In this document: positions 8,917 through 18,023 of the stretch, piece by piece
Numbering within the stretch: the stretch's first letter is position 1
How the letters are laid out: each line of letters begins with the position of its first letter
Assembly: GCF_016406145.1 (NCBI RefSeq)
Contig: NZ_CP066306.1
Span: forward strand, 1,860,001-1,924,000
Direction of reading: 5' to 3'
Source of the DNA: Pseudomonas putida
Lineage (GTDB): Bacteria; Pseudomonadota; Gammaproteobacteria; Pseudomonadales; Pseudomonadaceae
Length of the DNA: 64,000 bases
The notes under the pieces: model-generated
The model's input: the letters and a program-made list of their open reading frames with translations, nothing else
Told to the model about the DNA's origin: nothing
Database searches by the model: none
Position numbers and translations under genes: made by a program

Positions 8917-10155
8917 ATGTCAGCCTTGCAGACGCCCCTGCACCAACCTAAATCGGCGCCGTTCGCCCACATGCAGAAAATCAGTGCAACGCTGCTGATC
9001 ATCGATGATGACGACGTGGTCCGTGCGAGCCTCGCCGCCTATCTGGAAGACAGTGGCTTCAGCGTCCTCCAGGCCGGTAATGGCCAGCAGGGGCTCCAGG
9101 TCTTTGAAGAACACCAGCCCGACCTCGTGATCTGCGATCTGCGCATGCCGCAGATGGGCGGCCTGGAATTGATCCGCCAGGTCAGTGAGCGCGCGCCGCA
9201 GTTGCCGGTGATCGTGGTATCGGGTGCCGGCGTGATGAGCGACGCAGTCGAGGCCTTGCGCCTGGGCGCCGCCGATTACCTGATCAAGCCGCTGGAAGAC
9301 CTAGCCGTGCTCGAACATTCGGTGCGCCGTGCGCTTGACCGTTCGCGCCTGGTGGTGGAAAACCAGCGTTACCGCGACAAGCTCGAGGCTGCGAACCGTG
9401 AACTGGAGGCCAGCCTGCACCTGTTGCAGGAGGACCAGACTGCCGGTCGCCAGGTGCAGATGAACATGCTGCCAGAGAGCCCCTGGGTTGCCGGGGAGTT
9501 TGCCTTCGAGCACCAGATCATCCCGTCGCTGTACCTGTCAGGCGACTTCGCCGACTATTTCCGCGTGGATGAGCGGCGCATCGCTTTCTACCTCGCCGAT
9601 GTCTCCGGGCATGGCGCGTCGTCGGCTTTCGTCACGGTGCTGCTGAAGTTCATGACCACCCGGCTGATGTTCGAATTCAAGCGCAACAGCAAACTGCGCG
9701 AATTCAAGCCTTCCGAAGTGCTCGGCCACATCAACCGTGGCCTGATCAACTGCAAGCTTGGCAAACACGTGACCATGGTCGGTGGTGTGATCGATGAAGA
9801 AACCGGCCTGCTGACCTACGCCGTGGGCGGCCACTTGCCGCTGCCGGTGCTGTATACCCCAGGCCAGGCCCGCTACCTGGAAGGCCGTGGTCTGCCGGTA
9901 GGCCTGTTCGATGAGGCAACCTACCAGGACCTGGTGATGGAACTGCCACCGCAGTTCAGCCTGACCCTGATGTCAGACGGTATCCTGGATCTTTTGCCAG
10001 GGGACACGCTCAAAGATAAAGAGGCCGCCTTGCCGGACATCGTCAAGGCAGCGGGTGGTAGCCTGGATGGGCTGCGCCAACGATTTGGATTGGCTACGCT
10101 TGGGGAGATGCCGGATGATATCGCCCTATTGGTGTTAAGCAGGAACCTTCAATGA
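8917..10155 (+). CDS. rssB: Response regulator with PP2C-type phosphatase output (RssB-like)
   Basis: This 412-aa protein has an N-terminal receiver (about residues 25-140, phospho-Asp in LVICDLRMPQMGG, Lys in DYLIKPLED), a short coiled coil (about 150-185) and a SpoIIE/PP2C Ser/Thr phosphatase domain with DVSGHGASSAF, GGHLPLPVLY, SDGILDLL and MPDDIALLVL. Such proteins dephosphorylate a partner STAS protein in sigma-factor partner switching. The gene overlaps the STAS gene by 4 bases (ATGA). ATG at 8971 (MQKISATLL) is an alternative start; neither has a strong ribosome site. The symbol follows the homologous Pseudomonas pair next to tal. Confidence 0.82.
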   Translation: MSALQTPLHQPKSAPFAHMQKISATLLIIDDDDVVRASLAAYLEDSGFSVLQAGNGQQGLQVFEEHQPDLVICDLRMPQMGGLELIRQVSERAPQLPVIVVSGAGVMSDAVEALRLGAADYLIKPLEDLAVLEHSVRRALDRSRLVVENQRYRDKLEAANRELEASLHLLQEDQTAGRQVQMNMLPESPWVAGEFAFEHQIIPSLYLSGDFADYFRVDERRIAFYLADVSGHGASSAFVTVLLKFMTTRLMFEFKRNSKLREFKPSEVLGHINRGLINCKLGKHVTMVGGVIDEETGLLTYAVGGHLPLPVLYTPGQARYLEGRGLPVGLFDEATYQDLVMELPPQFSLTLMSDGILDLLPGDTLKDKEAALPDIVKAAGGSLDGLRQRFGLATLGEMPDDIALLVLSRNLQ

Positions 10156-10634
10156 GTACCGGTAGAATCCAGTTCGCCGAGCAAAGCGGTACCTTCGTGC
10201 TGAAATTCGTCGGTGAAGTGCGCCTGACCTTGTGTTCGGCGCTGGATGCGACGATCGAGAAAATATTCACCGCGCTGAATTTCTCGGCCATCGTCATCGA
10301 CCTCACCGAGACCGAGAGCATAGACAGCACCACGCTGGGCCTGCTGGCCAAGCTGTCGATCCTGTCGCGGCAAAAGGTCGGCCTGCTGCCGACCGTGGTC
10401 ACCACCAACCCGGATATTTCGCGCCTGCTGCAGTCGATGGGCTTCGATCAGGTGTTCAACATCGTCGATCGCCCGGTGCCGTGCCCGGAATGCCTGACCG
10501 ACCTGCCATCCCAGGACCAGAACGAAGATGTGGTGCGCTCCAAGGTGCTGGAGGCGCACAAGATTCTGATGGGCCTGAATGACTCCAACCGTGAAGCCTT
10601 CCATGACCTGGTGAATGCGCTGGAGCGCTCCTGA
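10152..10634 (+). CDS. rssC: STAS-domain anti-sigma factor antagonist (RssC-like)
   Basis: The 160-aa protein has an N-terminal STAS domain (about residues 1-100) with the conserved phosphorylatable region TESIDSTTLGLLAKL. A C-terminal extension of ~55 residues with CPECL may be specific to this family. It is the expected substrate of the phosphatase encoded just upstream, with which it shares an ATGA overlap. Phosphorylation state would decide binding to an anti-sigma factor, likely FlgM-like or RpoS-related in pseudomonads. That partner is not in this window. Confidence 0.82.
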   Translation: MSTGRIQFAEQSGTFVLKFVGEVRLTLCSALDATIEKIFTALNFSAIVIDLTETESIDSTTLGLLAKLSILSRQKVGLLPTVVTTNPDISRLLQSMGFDQVFNIVDRPVPCPECLTDLPSQDQNEDVVRSKVLEAHKILMGLNDSNREAFHDLVNALERS

Positions 10635-10686
10635 TCCGCCGCCTGCCTGCGTCCTTGGCGGTTGAACTCGCAAAGGGCCAGATCAG

Positions 10687-12546
10687 CTAGTTCGGCCGGG
10701 CAAACTCCGTAGCTTCACCCCCCTTTGCATCCAGCTGAAACACCCGTGCCGGGCGCCCCTGTTCATCGAAAAATACCTGCCCCAGCCCCGCACCATTCCA
10801 TAGCCTTTCCCCGGCCTTGCTGTGGCTGGGTGTGCGCGGCACCACTTCCATCTCCCGCCGCCGGGTGAACCAGTTCAGCGGCGAGCGCGGCGAGTAGAGC
10901 CAGCGGTTGAGCCGGTCCAGCACGTCCAGCAAGCGGCGAGGGAACTCATTCTTGATCCCGCTGCTGGTGACCTGCCATAGGTGCGGGCTGCGCTGGCGAT
11001 GGCGAATCAGCACCTCGTACACGAACGAATAATGCACGTCCCCTGACAGGATCACGTAGTGCCCCGGCGTGCGCGAGTGGCGGAAGATATTCAGGATCAC
11101 CTGGGCGGCACCGCGGTGGGCCATCCAGTTCTCGGCATCTACCAGCAGCGGGTGGCCCAGCCAGCTGAACACTTTCTGCACCGTCTCGATCAGCTTGACA
11201 CCAAAGATCGGCGCCGGTGACACGATGATCGCCGAAGGGTGGTCCAGCAAGGCTTGCTGCAGTTCGCTCAACGCCTCCCAGTCGAGCAGGCCGGAGGGTT
11301 TGGCCAAGTCGCTTTCGCTGCGCCAGCGGCGTGTGCGGGTGTCCAGTACCAGAAGGGGCGGGTTGCTGGGCAGGCTGAACTGCCAGCCCTGAAAGCGCAG
11401 CAGCTCACCGATCAGGTGGTCCTGTTGCTGGCTGTCCAGTTGTGGGCTAGCTAGTGCCTGGCATTGCCCGACCATTGCCTTGCAGCCTTGCGGGTCGTTG
11501 CCCCAGGCCTGGCACAGCAGGTAGCCGAGGAGGGCATTGCCGATGATTCGTCGCGAGAATGGGTGGCCGTAGGCTGTTTCCTCCCACTGCGCCGAGAGGT
11601 TCCAGTCATCGGTGATGTCGTGGTCGTCGAAGATCATCAGGCAAGGCAAATGCGCCATTACCCGGGCCACCTGGCCCAGGTTGTCGGCGAACGTCTGCAC
11701 CAGCGGCAGTTCCTTGCGGTAGCGCGCCTGGTGCGGGTCGGCAAGGCCCGCAGGCATCTCGAGCTCTACCAGTTGCCAAGGTGTTGGTGACCAGACCAGC
11801 AGGTACATGGCCATGACCTCGGCGAACGTCACCAGATGGTTGTCGGCATTGCTTGAGGAGAAGATCGGTTTGCGCTTGCCGCCGAAGAATCGCTCGCGCA
11901 GGGTTTCGTTGCGTTCCTGGGCCGGCAGCAAGTCGGCGCGGTGGTAATAGCTGGCCGGGTGGTCATAGAGCGACCTGCTGTCGGCCACGACCGCGCCGTC
12001 CAGGTGTTCATCGAACAGGCCAAGGCGCTCGATCAGCGAATGAATGGCCCGTAGCATCGGCCCTGCTACATCATCGGCGTAGACTTGGTCGCCGGTCATC
12101 AGCAGCACGGCCGGGCGCTCTTCGGGGCGCGTACAGGCCTGCAGCAGCCGGTCGGCGCAAAGCAGGCCATCGGCAGCGGGGTGGTGCGGCTTGCGGCAAG
12201 AGCCGTGCAGTAGCTGGTCCAGGCGGTCGCGCAGCACCAGGCTCGGGCGCCGGCGCCCTGGGTAGAGCAGGTGCGGCGCCCAGCCAGCGATACCTTGGCC
12301 GTTGATCAGCAGGTCGTATTCGAGTTCGACGTTGCTGGGCAGCGGTTGGGCAAAGTGGATGTCCAGCAGATGAATGAAGGCGTGCTGGCCGATCGGTACG
12401 ACCTGGCAATCCACCTTGGCCGCGCCGTCCAGGGTGAACTCGGGCTGCAAGGGTTGGCTGCCGACCAGCCAGATGGCCAGGCGCTGAGGCTCCAGGCGGC
12501 GCAGTACAGGGCCGGCGAGAACAAGGGGCAAAGGGGAGGAAGTCAT
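10687..12546 (-). CDS. PhoD-like metallophosphatase
   Basis: This 619-aa protein is a PhoD-like metallophosphoesterase. The metal-ligand blocks are GSCRKPHH near residue 115, LLMTGDQVYADD near 150, MIFDDHDITDDWN near 305 and ILSGDVHYSF near 495. No signal peptide is seen (start MTSSPLPLVLAGPVL), so it is probably cytoplasmic, unlike secreted Tat-dependent PhoD enzymes. The N-terminal ~100 residues resemble a beta-sandwich. It is a single-gene unit upstream of tal in the same direction. Substrate is unknown; phosphodiester or phosphomonoester hydrolysis is the family activity. Confidence 0.8.
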   Translation of the reverse strand: MTSSPLPLVLAGPVLRRLEPQRLAIWLVGSQPLQPEFTLDGAAKVDCQVVPIGQHAFIHLLDIHFAQPLPSNVELEYDLLINGQGIAGWAPHLLYPGRRRPSLVLRDRLDQLLHGSCRKPHHPAADGLLCADRLLQACTRPEERPAVLLMTGDQVYADDVAGPMLRAIHSLIERLGLFDEHLDGAVVADSRSLYDHPASYYHRADLLPAQERNETLRERFFGGKRKPIFSSSNADNHLVTFAEVMAMYLLVWSPTPWQLVELEMPAGLADPHQARYRKELPLVQTFADNLGQVARVMAHLPCLMIFDDHDITDDWNLSAQWEETAYGHPFSRRIIGNALLGYLLCQAWGNDPQGCKAMVGQCQALASPQLDSQQQDHLIGELLRFQGWQFSLPSNPPLLVLDTRTRRWRSESDLAKPSGLLDWEALSELQQALLDHPSAIIVSPAPIFGVKLIETVQKVFSWLGHPLLVDAENWMAHRGAAQVILNIFRHSRTPGHYVILSGDVHYSFVYEVLIRHRQRSPHLWQVTSSGIKNEFPRRLLDVLDRLNRWLYSPRSPLNWFTRRREMEVVPRTPSHSKAGERLWNGAGLGQVFFDEQGRPARVFQLDAKGGEATEFARPN

Positions 12547-12637
12547 GGACAGCTCTGGTGGCTAATCGGCCCATTCGCGTCGAACCGTCGCGAAGGGGCC
12601 CTTGAATTCAAAACGCTTTTTGAACGGCTAAAGCAAA

Positions 12638-12670
12638 GCGGGCGGAAAATGCTGAACATTCACCGCCCGC
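12638..12670 (-). terminator. Terminator hairpin downstream of tal
   Basis: An 8-bp perfect stem (GCGGGCGG at 12638-12645, CCGCCCGC at 12663-12670) with a 17-base loop is followed, in the direction of tal transcription, by a T-rich stretch (TTTGCTTT). It starts 20 bases after the tal stop. Confidence 0.7.
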
Positions 12671-12689
12671 CTGGCAAACCGGATATGTA

Positions 12690-13616
12690 TCAGGCTTTGT
12701 CAGCCATCAGCTTTTCCAGCTTCTCCTGGTCACGGGCGAACTGGCGAATGCCCTCGGCCAGTTTCTCGGTGCCCATGGCGTCTTCGTTCATGGCCCAGCG
12801 GAACTGGCTTTCGCTGAGCACCTGCTTGGCCTCGCCGGCATCGCCCGGCTTTAGCACCTGCGGCAGCTCGCCCTGGTCATCGCTCAGTTGCTGCAGCAGC
12901 TCCGGGCTGATGGTCAGGCGATCGCAGCCAGCCAGTTGTTCGATCTGGCCAATGTTGCGGAAGCTGGCGCCCATGACCACGGTGTTGTAGCCGTTGGCCT
13001 TGTAGTAGTTGTAGATGCGTGTGACCGACTGTACGCCCGGGTCATTGGCACCCACGTACTCCTGGCCGGTGCTTTTCTTGTACCAATCGTAGATCCGGCC
13101 CACGAACGGCGAAATCAGGAACACACCGGCATCGGCGCAGGCCTGGGCCTGGGCGAAGGAGAACAGCAGGGTCAGGTTGGTCTGGATGCCTTCCTTCTCC
13201 AACTGCTCGGCGGCGCGGATGCCTTCCCAGGTGGAGGCCAGCTTGATCAGCACGCGGTCTTTGGGAATCCCGGCGGCCTGGTAAAGCTCGATCAGCTGGC
13301 GGGCCTTGCTCAGCAGTGCCGGTTCGTCGAACGACAGGCGCGCATCCACTTCGGTGGAGATGCGCCCAGGGATCACTTTCAGAATGCCAGCGCCCACCGC
13401 CACCGCGAACTTGTCGCACGCCAGGTCGACATTGCCCTTGGCATCGCTTTTTACCTGCTTGAGCAGGTCGGCATAACCCGGGATAGCGGCAGCCTTTAGC
13501 AGCAACGAGGGGTTGGTGGTGGCATCGACCGGCTTGAGGCGGGTGATGGCGTCCAGATCCCCGGTGTCGGCGACCACGGTGGTGAACTGCTTGAGTTGTT
13601 CCAGCTTGGAAGTCAT
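12690..13616 (-). CDS. tal: Transaldolase
   Basis: This cytoplasmic enzyme of the non-oxidative pentose phosphate pathway transfers a dihydroxyacetone unit from sedoheptulose-7-phosphate to glyceraldehyde-3-phosphate. The 308-aa length and motifs are those of the TalB class: [14 protein letters not shown] at the N-terminus, the Schiff-base Lys in [32 protein letters not shown] and [12 protein letters not shown]. The start at 13616 ([10 protein letters not shown]) is the family start. The 19 codons further upstream in frame are not conserved. The neighbourhood RssB/C-tal matches P. aeruginosa. Confidence 0.96.
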   Translation of the reverse strand: MTSKLEQLKQFTTVVADTGDLDAITRLKPVDATTNPSLLLKAAAIPGYADLLKQVKSDAKGNVDLACDKFAVAVGAGILKVIPGRISTEVDARLSFDEPALLSKARQLIELYQAAGIPKDRVLIKLASTWEGIRAAEQLEKEGIQTNLTLLFSFAQAQACADAGVFLISPFVGRIYDWYKKSTGQEYVGANDPGVQSVTRIYNYYKANGYNTVVMGASFRNIGQIEQLAGCDRLTISPELLQQLSDDQGELPQVLKPGDAGEAKQVLSESQFRWAMNEDAMGTEKLAEGIRQFARDQEKLEKLMADKA

Positions 13617-13848
13617 GGCGTGCTCTGTCCTGTGCGATGTCTCGACATTACCCGAGCCCCGACGGCCGCTCAAGGGGCCAGTGGGGCGGTGGCGAATTGT
13701 CTGGGGTGATGATTCGAGTCACCAGCCAGCACGAGGTTCCCCACCACCTTGCAACACTGCAGCAAACCCCGCACAAGCAGGGCGATACCTTCAAGAACAG
13801 CACCGTCCCTGTGAGCGGCTTGCCGGCGATAGGGCCCGCCCATTCACC

Positions 13849-14814
13849 TCACCGCCCCTGCAACAGCTCCGCGGCCTGGTCGAACACCACCAGTGGCTCC
13901 GGCGCCTTGTGAATGTCCGCCGAAAGCAACTGCCGGAACCGCCGCGCCCCCTTGAACCCCTGGCCCAGCCCCAGAATGTGCCGGGTGACGTGGTGCATTG
14001 CGCCCCCGCTTTCAATGTGCGCCACGATATAAGGCCGCAGCTTGGCCATCGCCTCGCTACGGCTGACCACCGGCGCATTACTGCCAAACAGCACCTGATC
14101 CACCTCAGCCAGCACATACGGATTGTGGTAAGCCTCGCGGCCCAGCATCACCCCATCGAAGGTCTCCAGGTGCGCCTTAGATTCCTCCAAGGTCTTGATC
14201 CCGCCATTGAGTACAATCTCAAGGTCCGGGAAATCTGCTTTCAACTGCGCAGCCACGTCGTACCGCAGCGGCGGGATCTCGCGGTTCTCTTTCGGCGACA
14301 GCCCTTCGAGAATCGCGATGCGCGCATGCACGGTGAAACTGCGGCACCCGGCGTCACGTACCTGCCCGACGAAGTCGCACAGCTCGGCATAGCTGTCACG
14401 GCCATTGATACCAATACGGTGCTTCACCGTCACCGGCGTCGACACCGCATCACGCATGGCCTTGACACAATCGGCCACCAGCGCCGGGTGGGCCATGAGG
14501 CAAGCGCCGATCATGTTGTTCTGCACCCGGTCGCTCGGGCAGCCGACGTTGAGGTTCACCTCGTCATAGCCCGCTTGTTCGGCCAGGCGCGCACAGGCCG
14601 CCAGGTCGGCCGGCACACTACCGCCCAGCTGCAGGGCAAGCGGATGCTCGGACACATCGTGGCGCAGGAAACGGTGCGCGTCGTTGTGCAGCAGGGCGCC
14701 AGTGGTGACCATTTCGGTGTAGAGCAGGGTGTGCCTGGAGAGCAGGCGCAGGAAGAACCGGCAGTGGCGGTCGGTCCAGTCCATCATCGGGGCTACACTA
14801 AATTTACGATTCAT
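13849..14814 (-). CDS. dusA: tRNA-dihydrouridine(20/20a) synthase DusA
   Basis: DusA is an FMN- and NADPH-dependent enzyme that reduces U20/U20a in the tRNA D-loop. The 321-aa product shows the FMN-binding start SVAPMMDWTDRHCRF, the catalytic Cys in NLNVGCPSDRVQ, TVKHRIGI, TVHAR and VLNGGIKT. The 5' end of dusA is a known integration target for phages and islands that use a dedicated integrase family. Here a truncated integrase start lies 155 bases upstream on the opposite strand, so the first codons and the promoter may come from the inserted element. Confidence 0.95.
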   Translation of the reverse strand: MNRKFSVAPMMDWTDRHCRFFLRLLSRHTLLYTEMVTTGALLHNDAHRFLRHDVSEHPLALQLGGSVPADLAACARLAEQAGYDEVNLNVGCPSDRVQNNMIGACLMAHPALVADCVKAMRDAVSTPVTVKHRIGINGRDSYAELCDFVGQVRDAGCRSFTVHARIAILEGLSPKENREIPPLRYDVAAQLKADFPDLEIVLNGGIKTLEESKAHLETFDGVMLGREAYHNPYVLAEVDQVLFGSNAPVVSRSEAMAKLRPYIVAHIESGGAMHHVTRHILGLGQGFKGARRFRQLLSADIHKAPEPLVVFDQAAELLQGR

Positions 14815-14969
14815 AAAGCCTTGTATTTAAAGGCCTCCAGCATGTGTTCGTGCTATCGAGCGTGTACATTTCCGGGCCAAAAAGAAGATTTTGGTATATC
14901 TGAGATACACGCCGTGTGCAAAAAAGTATGCGTCGGGTATGGGTTAATGAACATTGAGTGAACACAAGT

Positions 14970-15130
14970 ATGGCTTCGATCCAGCGGCTCCCCAGTGGAA
15001 AATGGCGCGCCCTCATCCGGAAAAAGGGCATCACCCCTATCAGCGCAACGTTCGAGACCGAAAAGCTTGCGAAGGAGAGGGAGCGTCAGCTTGAAGAGAT
15101 CAAGGCTACAGACAGGACGGCGGCCCCAAG
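14970..15130 (+). pseudogene. Truncated dusA-type tyrosine integrase (N-terminus only)
   Basis: The first ~50 codons, MASIQRLPSGKWRALIRKKG then ATFETEKLAKERERQLEE, match the AP2-like/SAM-like arm-binding start of phage integrases inserted at dusA. After about 15110 the resemblance stops, and the frame runs on to a stop at 15285-15287 with no core-binding or catalytic (R..H.R..Y) domain. An intact gene would be ~400 codons. A GTG at 14958 is an alternative start. Position, orientation and sequence identify the left end of an island that can no longer excise by itself. Confidence 0.72.
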
Positions 15131-15615
15131 GGTTCAGCTGTCGCTCATTATATCGATGACTAACTCGATTACATACAGCGCGGGGGCACCCTTCAGCGGA
15201 GCTTTCTGTTTATCTACAAGGCGGTGTAGAAGAGGGTTGGCAAATCGGCAGCGAGCGGCTTTGAAAAGCTCGGCAACTGGTATCTGAGGGTTTTGCCAAA
15301 TCAGGAAGCTTTTTTCAGCGTTTTCCTGGAGCACCAATGATTGGCGCGCTGATGTCCATGCCTAAGGCAAAAGCTGCCACGAGGCCACTCTCCGCACAGA
15401 GCCCCTTGGGTTGATAGTTGTGCGGTCTGGTGTCAACGGAACAAACATCTTTTGAGCTCAGTGGACACAGCCTGCCACGACGGGGCGTTTGGTGAAATTT
15501 GCTCGGGTTGGGCAGGGCGCTTGTTCAAGTGCTCTGGGCAGCCTGATGAAGCTTTTTCAGAAACAGGATGAGGAAAACCGCAACAGCCAGAAAGCTATCG
15601 CGGTTGTACTGCGTT
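15131..15615. other. Gene-poor stretch with decayed mobile-element sequence
   Basis: No credible gene is seen. On the minus strand directly after the esterase stop, a 30-codon frame (about 15527-15615, TQYNRDSFLAVAVFLILF...) resembles the C-terminal tail of IS5-type transposases. This is suggestive only. The remainder shows no recognisable coding sequence. Confidence 0.4.
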
Positions 15616-16542
15616 TCAGCGGTTAGCGTCGGCCAAGCCACCCTCAATGAAGCGAACGGAACTCTCCATAGCCTGCTGACCTTCTGGCAGCATGCTGGCG
15701 TAGAAATGCCAAGCGTGGAACATTGCTGGCCATACTTCCAGGTTGACGCGAACGCGGTTATCCGCGAGGTGAGTTGCAAGGCGCATTGCATCACTCAACA
15801 TCAGCTCGTTCTCGCCGATCTGCACCAAGATTGGTGGAAGACCGGTGACGTCCGCGAACACAGGTGAGGCCAGTGGATGATTGGCCAATGTGTCGCCTAG
15901 GAATGCTCTGGCGAGAATGTCCAGGACAGGCTTGGAGTTCAGAGGATCCAGACCCTCACGGTTGCTCATGGAAGCCCCGGTGTGTTCAAGGTTCGCCCAT
16001 GGCGAGATGGAGGAGCCAACCGCAGGCAATGGAAGCCCTTTCGATTTAGCCGCAACCATGACGCTGACAACCATTGCGCCGCCAGCCGACTCGCCAGAGA
16101 AAGCAATTTTGTTAGCCGGGATTTTCTGCTCAAGCAACCACTCGTAGGCGCGCAGTGTGTCGTCAATAGAGGCTGGGAACTTGTGCTCAGGGGCAAGGCG
16201 ATAGTCCGGCATGTACACGCGAGCACCGAGCATTTTCGCGTAGTTGCCGCCGATGCCGTGGTAGCCGTCTGGACGACCTACAATGTAGGCGCCGCCGTGG
16301 ATGTACATCACTACTGCGTCAGTCTTGATCTCGTCCGGGGTAACCAGTGTGCCGGGTACGCCACCCATGTCGACTGCTTCGAATTTAACGCCAGCTGGCG
16401 CTGGATTTTGCGCGAGCATTTTTGCGTAGGAGTCGCGGATGACGCTCATTTTTGTGGTGGTATCGATTCCCTTGAGAACGGGTACCAGATCGCTAAGGCT
16501 GTTGGCCCAGGTTTGGACGGCTGCTTGGACTTTCGTGTTCAT
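15616..16542 (-). CDS. HSL-family alpha/beta hydrolase (esterase)
   Basis: This 308-aa cytoplasmic esterase/lipase is of the hormone-sensitive-lipase family. The oxyanion-hole motif HGGAYIVG lies near residue 83, the nucleophile Ser in GESAGGAM near 155 and the catalytic His in WPAMFHAWHF near 280. A preceding Asp is in the region ENELMLSDAM. Family members hydrolyse short-chain or aryl esters. It is divergent from a LysR gene at 16664, with a palindrome in between, so it is the regulator's likely target. In this island it could hydrolyse an ester made by the flavin monooxygenase at 23335, whose promoter region carries the same motif. Confidence 0.88.
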   Translation of the reverse strand: MNTKVQAAVQTWANSLSDLVPVLKGIDTTTKMSVIRDSYAKMLAQNPAPAGVKFEAVDMGGVPGTLVTPDEIKTDAVVMYIHGGAYIVGRPDGYHGIGGNYAKMLGARVYMPDYRLAPEHKFPASIDDTLRAYEWLLEQKIPANKIAFSGESAGGAMVVSVMVAAKSKGLPLPAVGSSISPWANLEHTGASMSNREGLDPLNSKPVLDILARAFLGDTLANHPLASPVFADVTGLPPILVQIGENELMLSDAMRLATHLADNRVRVNLEVWPAMFHAWHFYASMLPEGQQAMESSVRFIEGGLADANR

Positions 16543-16596
16543 ATTGACCTCAATTGATCGTTGGGAGTGGATTAGCTAATTGAGATATTATGCTTA

Positions 16597-16619
16597 GTAT
16601 TGGGGAATAGGGTTCCCCA
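16597..16619. promoter_or_regulatory. Putative LysR operator upstream of the esterase
   Basis: TGGGGAA (16601-16607) and TTCCCCA (16613-16619) form a perfect 7-5-7 palindrome preceded by GTAT. The block GTATTGGGGAA followed at fixed distance by TCCCC recurs at 24417-24438 upstream of the flavin-monooxygenase gene. It lies in the 121-base divergent gap between the esterase and the LysR gene, a typical place for a LysR binding site. Confidence 0.6.
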
Positions 16620-16663
16620 TAACTGGTGCTAAGCCGCCCGAACGTTGAGATCACTGAGGCCGT

Positions 16664-17602
16664 ATGGAACTCCACAACCTGAACGATATCGCCGCGTTTG
16701 TAAGCTCGGTAAACGCTGGAAGCTTCACTGCGGCGGCAAAACAGCTTGGCCTTACGCGCTCTGCAGTGGGGAAGTCGATAGTCAGGCTCGAGGCTCGTTT
16801 ACAGGTACGTTTACTGAATCGCACTACGCGCAGTTTAAGCATGACGGATGACGGCCAGGTTCTGTATGAGCGCTGTGTGGGCGTTCTTCAGGATCTGGAC
16901 GACGTGGAGGATGCCCTTGCGTTTCGTCGTTCGACTCCCAGTGGGCGACTGCGGATGAGTTTGCCGGTTGCGCTTGGCAGACTTCATGTCCTTCAACACA
17001 TTGAGTACTGCCTTAAGGATTGGCCCTCCCTGAGCGTGGATATCACCTTTTCTGACAGGCTGGTCGATTTGATTGACGAGGGATTTGATTTGGCCATGCG
17101 CATCGGGCCACCGAAGGAAGATTCTCGGTTGTTAACGCGCACTGTGGCCTACCAACAAATGATTACCTGCGCTTCCCCCACATATTTGGCTGAGCATGCC
17201 GAGCCTAAAACGCCTGAGGATTTAACCGGGCACCAGTGCCTGCATTTCGTGAGCGGTGGGAGATTGCTTCCTTGGAATTTTCGCGTGAATGGTAGCGCTG
17301 TGTCCGTTACTCATGGTGGAAGGCTACAGATGGACAGTGCTGAGTCATTACACCAGTCAGCTGTAGCTGGCCTGGGCATCGCGACTCTTCCTTCCTACGT
17401 GGTGAACGACGATTTGAGGAGCGGCAAGCTTGTTCAATTGCTCGCTGGGTATGCAGAGGCCGCAGAGCCTATTCGGGTGATCTACCCTAGCAAGCGGCAC
17501 CTCTCTCCAAAAATTCGACTCTTCATCGATAAGCTCGTGGAGGCTTGGTCACCATGCCCACCATGGGAGCAGCATTCTGCGGAACGCATTCACTCTGTCT
17601 GA
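16664..17602 (+). CDS. LysR-family transcriptional regulator
   Basis: This 312-aa protein has an N-terminal winged helix (residues 1-~60, FVSSVNAGSFTAAAKQLGLTRSAVGKSI) and a LysR substrate-binding domain with the pattern FSDRLVDLIDEGFDLAMRIG. The C-terminal part ends YPSKRHLSPKIRLFIDKLVE, the CrgA-like subgroup ending. It is divergent from the esterase at 15616 and probably controls it through the palindrome at 16597-16619. A second copy of that motif at 24417 suggests wider control. The effector is unknown. Confidence 0.9.
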   Translation: MELHNLNDIAAFVSSVNAGSFTAAAKQLGLTRSAVGKSIVRLEARLQVRLLNRTTRSLSMTDDGQVLYERCVGVLQDLDDVEDALAFRRSTPSGRLRMSLPVALGRLHVLQHIEYCLKDWPSLSVDITFSDRLVDLIDEGFDLAMRIGPPKEDSRLLTRTVAYQQMITCASPTYLAEHAEPKTPEDLTGHQCLHFVSGGRLLPWNFRVNGSAVSVTHGGRLQMDSAESLHQSAVAGLGIATLPSYVVNDDLRSGKLVQLLAGYAEAAEPIRVIYPSKRHLSPKIRLFIDKLVEAWSPCPPWEQHSAERIHSV

Positions 17603-17851
17603 CCCGTGAGCGAAGCCCGCGCGGCTAGTCGATACCTAACATATGCATCGCATATTCATTTCACTTGAGCATCGACTTCCAGGCGTGAGCACTGCGCCCG
17701 TGTTCAGCTCATCTGCCGAAGGGGCCAGTACGTCAGGGGCTTAGTGCGCCGGTGTTTTTCGCATCCTCAATAGGATTGGCGCAGATGCTCATGAATGCGT
17801 TTCGTAGGAGCTACTGGCGCTCCTTGCTGGGGAAGTGACCGTGCAGACCGC
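17603..17851. other. Non-coding stretch upstream of the SDR-led operon
   Basis: I see no gene, repeat or clear terminator here. It separates the LysR gene from the promoter/operator region beginning at 17852. Confidence 0.5.
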
Positions 17852-17893
17852 TTGACAGCGGTCAAATATCAGACTAAAAATGAAGCGCTTCAT
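17852..17893 (+). promoter_or_regulatory. Promoter with overlapping LacI-type operator O1
   Basis: TTGACA (17852-17857) and TAAAAA (17875-17880) are separated by 17 bases, forming a good sigma-70 promoter. The 14-base palindrome ATGAAGCGCTTCAT (17880-17893) lies at the expected transcription start. It has the central CG and outer TGAA/TTCA arms of LacI-family operators. TTGAC-AGCG-GTCAA is also an inverted repeat over the -35 box. Confidence 0.65.
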
Positions 17894-17977
17894 AAATATC
17901 TCTTTCGAGAATAAATACAAAAATATAGTCGTGAAAAGATCGCATATTTTGTTGGCTGAAGTCCGCAGACTGCGAGA

Positions 17978-17991
17978 ATGAAACGATTCAT
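17978..17991. promoter_or_regulatory. LacI-type operator O2
   Basis: ATGAAACGATTCAT differs from O1 (17880-17893) at two central positions. The centres are 98 bases apart, suiting repression by looping. The obvious candidate repressor is the LacI-family protein encoded at 21363, at the end of the gene run that these sites precede. Confidence 0.6.
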
Positions 17992-18023
17992 ATTTGCCGT
18001 TTTCCTAGGCAAATCTGGAGATC

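Noticed and set aside
14958..15287. Treating the integrase-like frame as an intact 109-aa gene
   Set aside because: Similarity to integrases ends after about 50 codons, and no DNA-binding core or catalytic residues follow.
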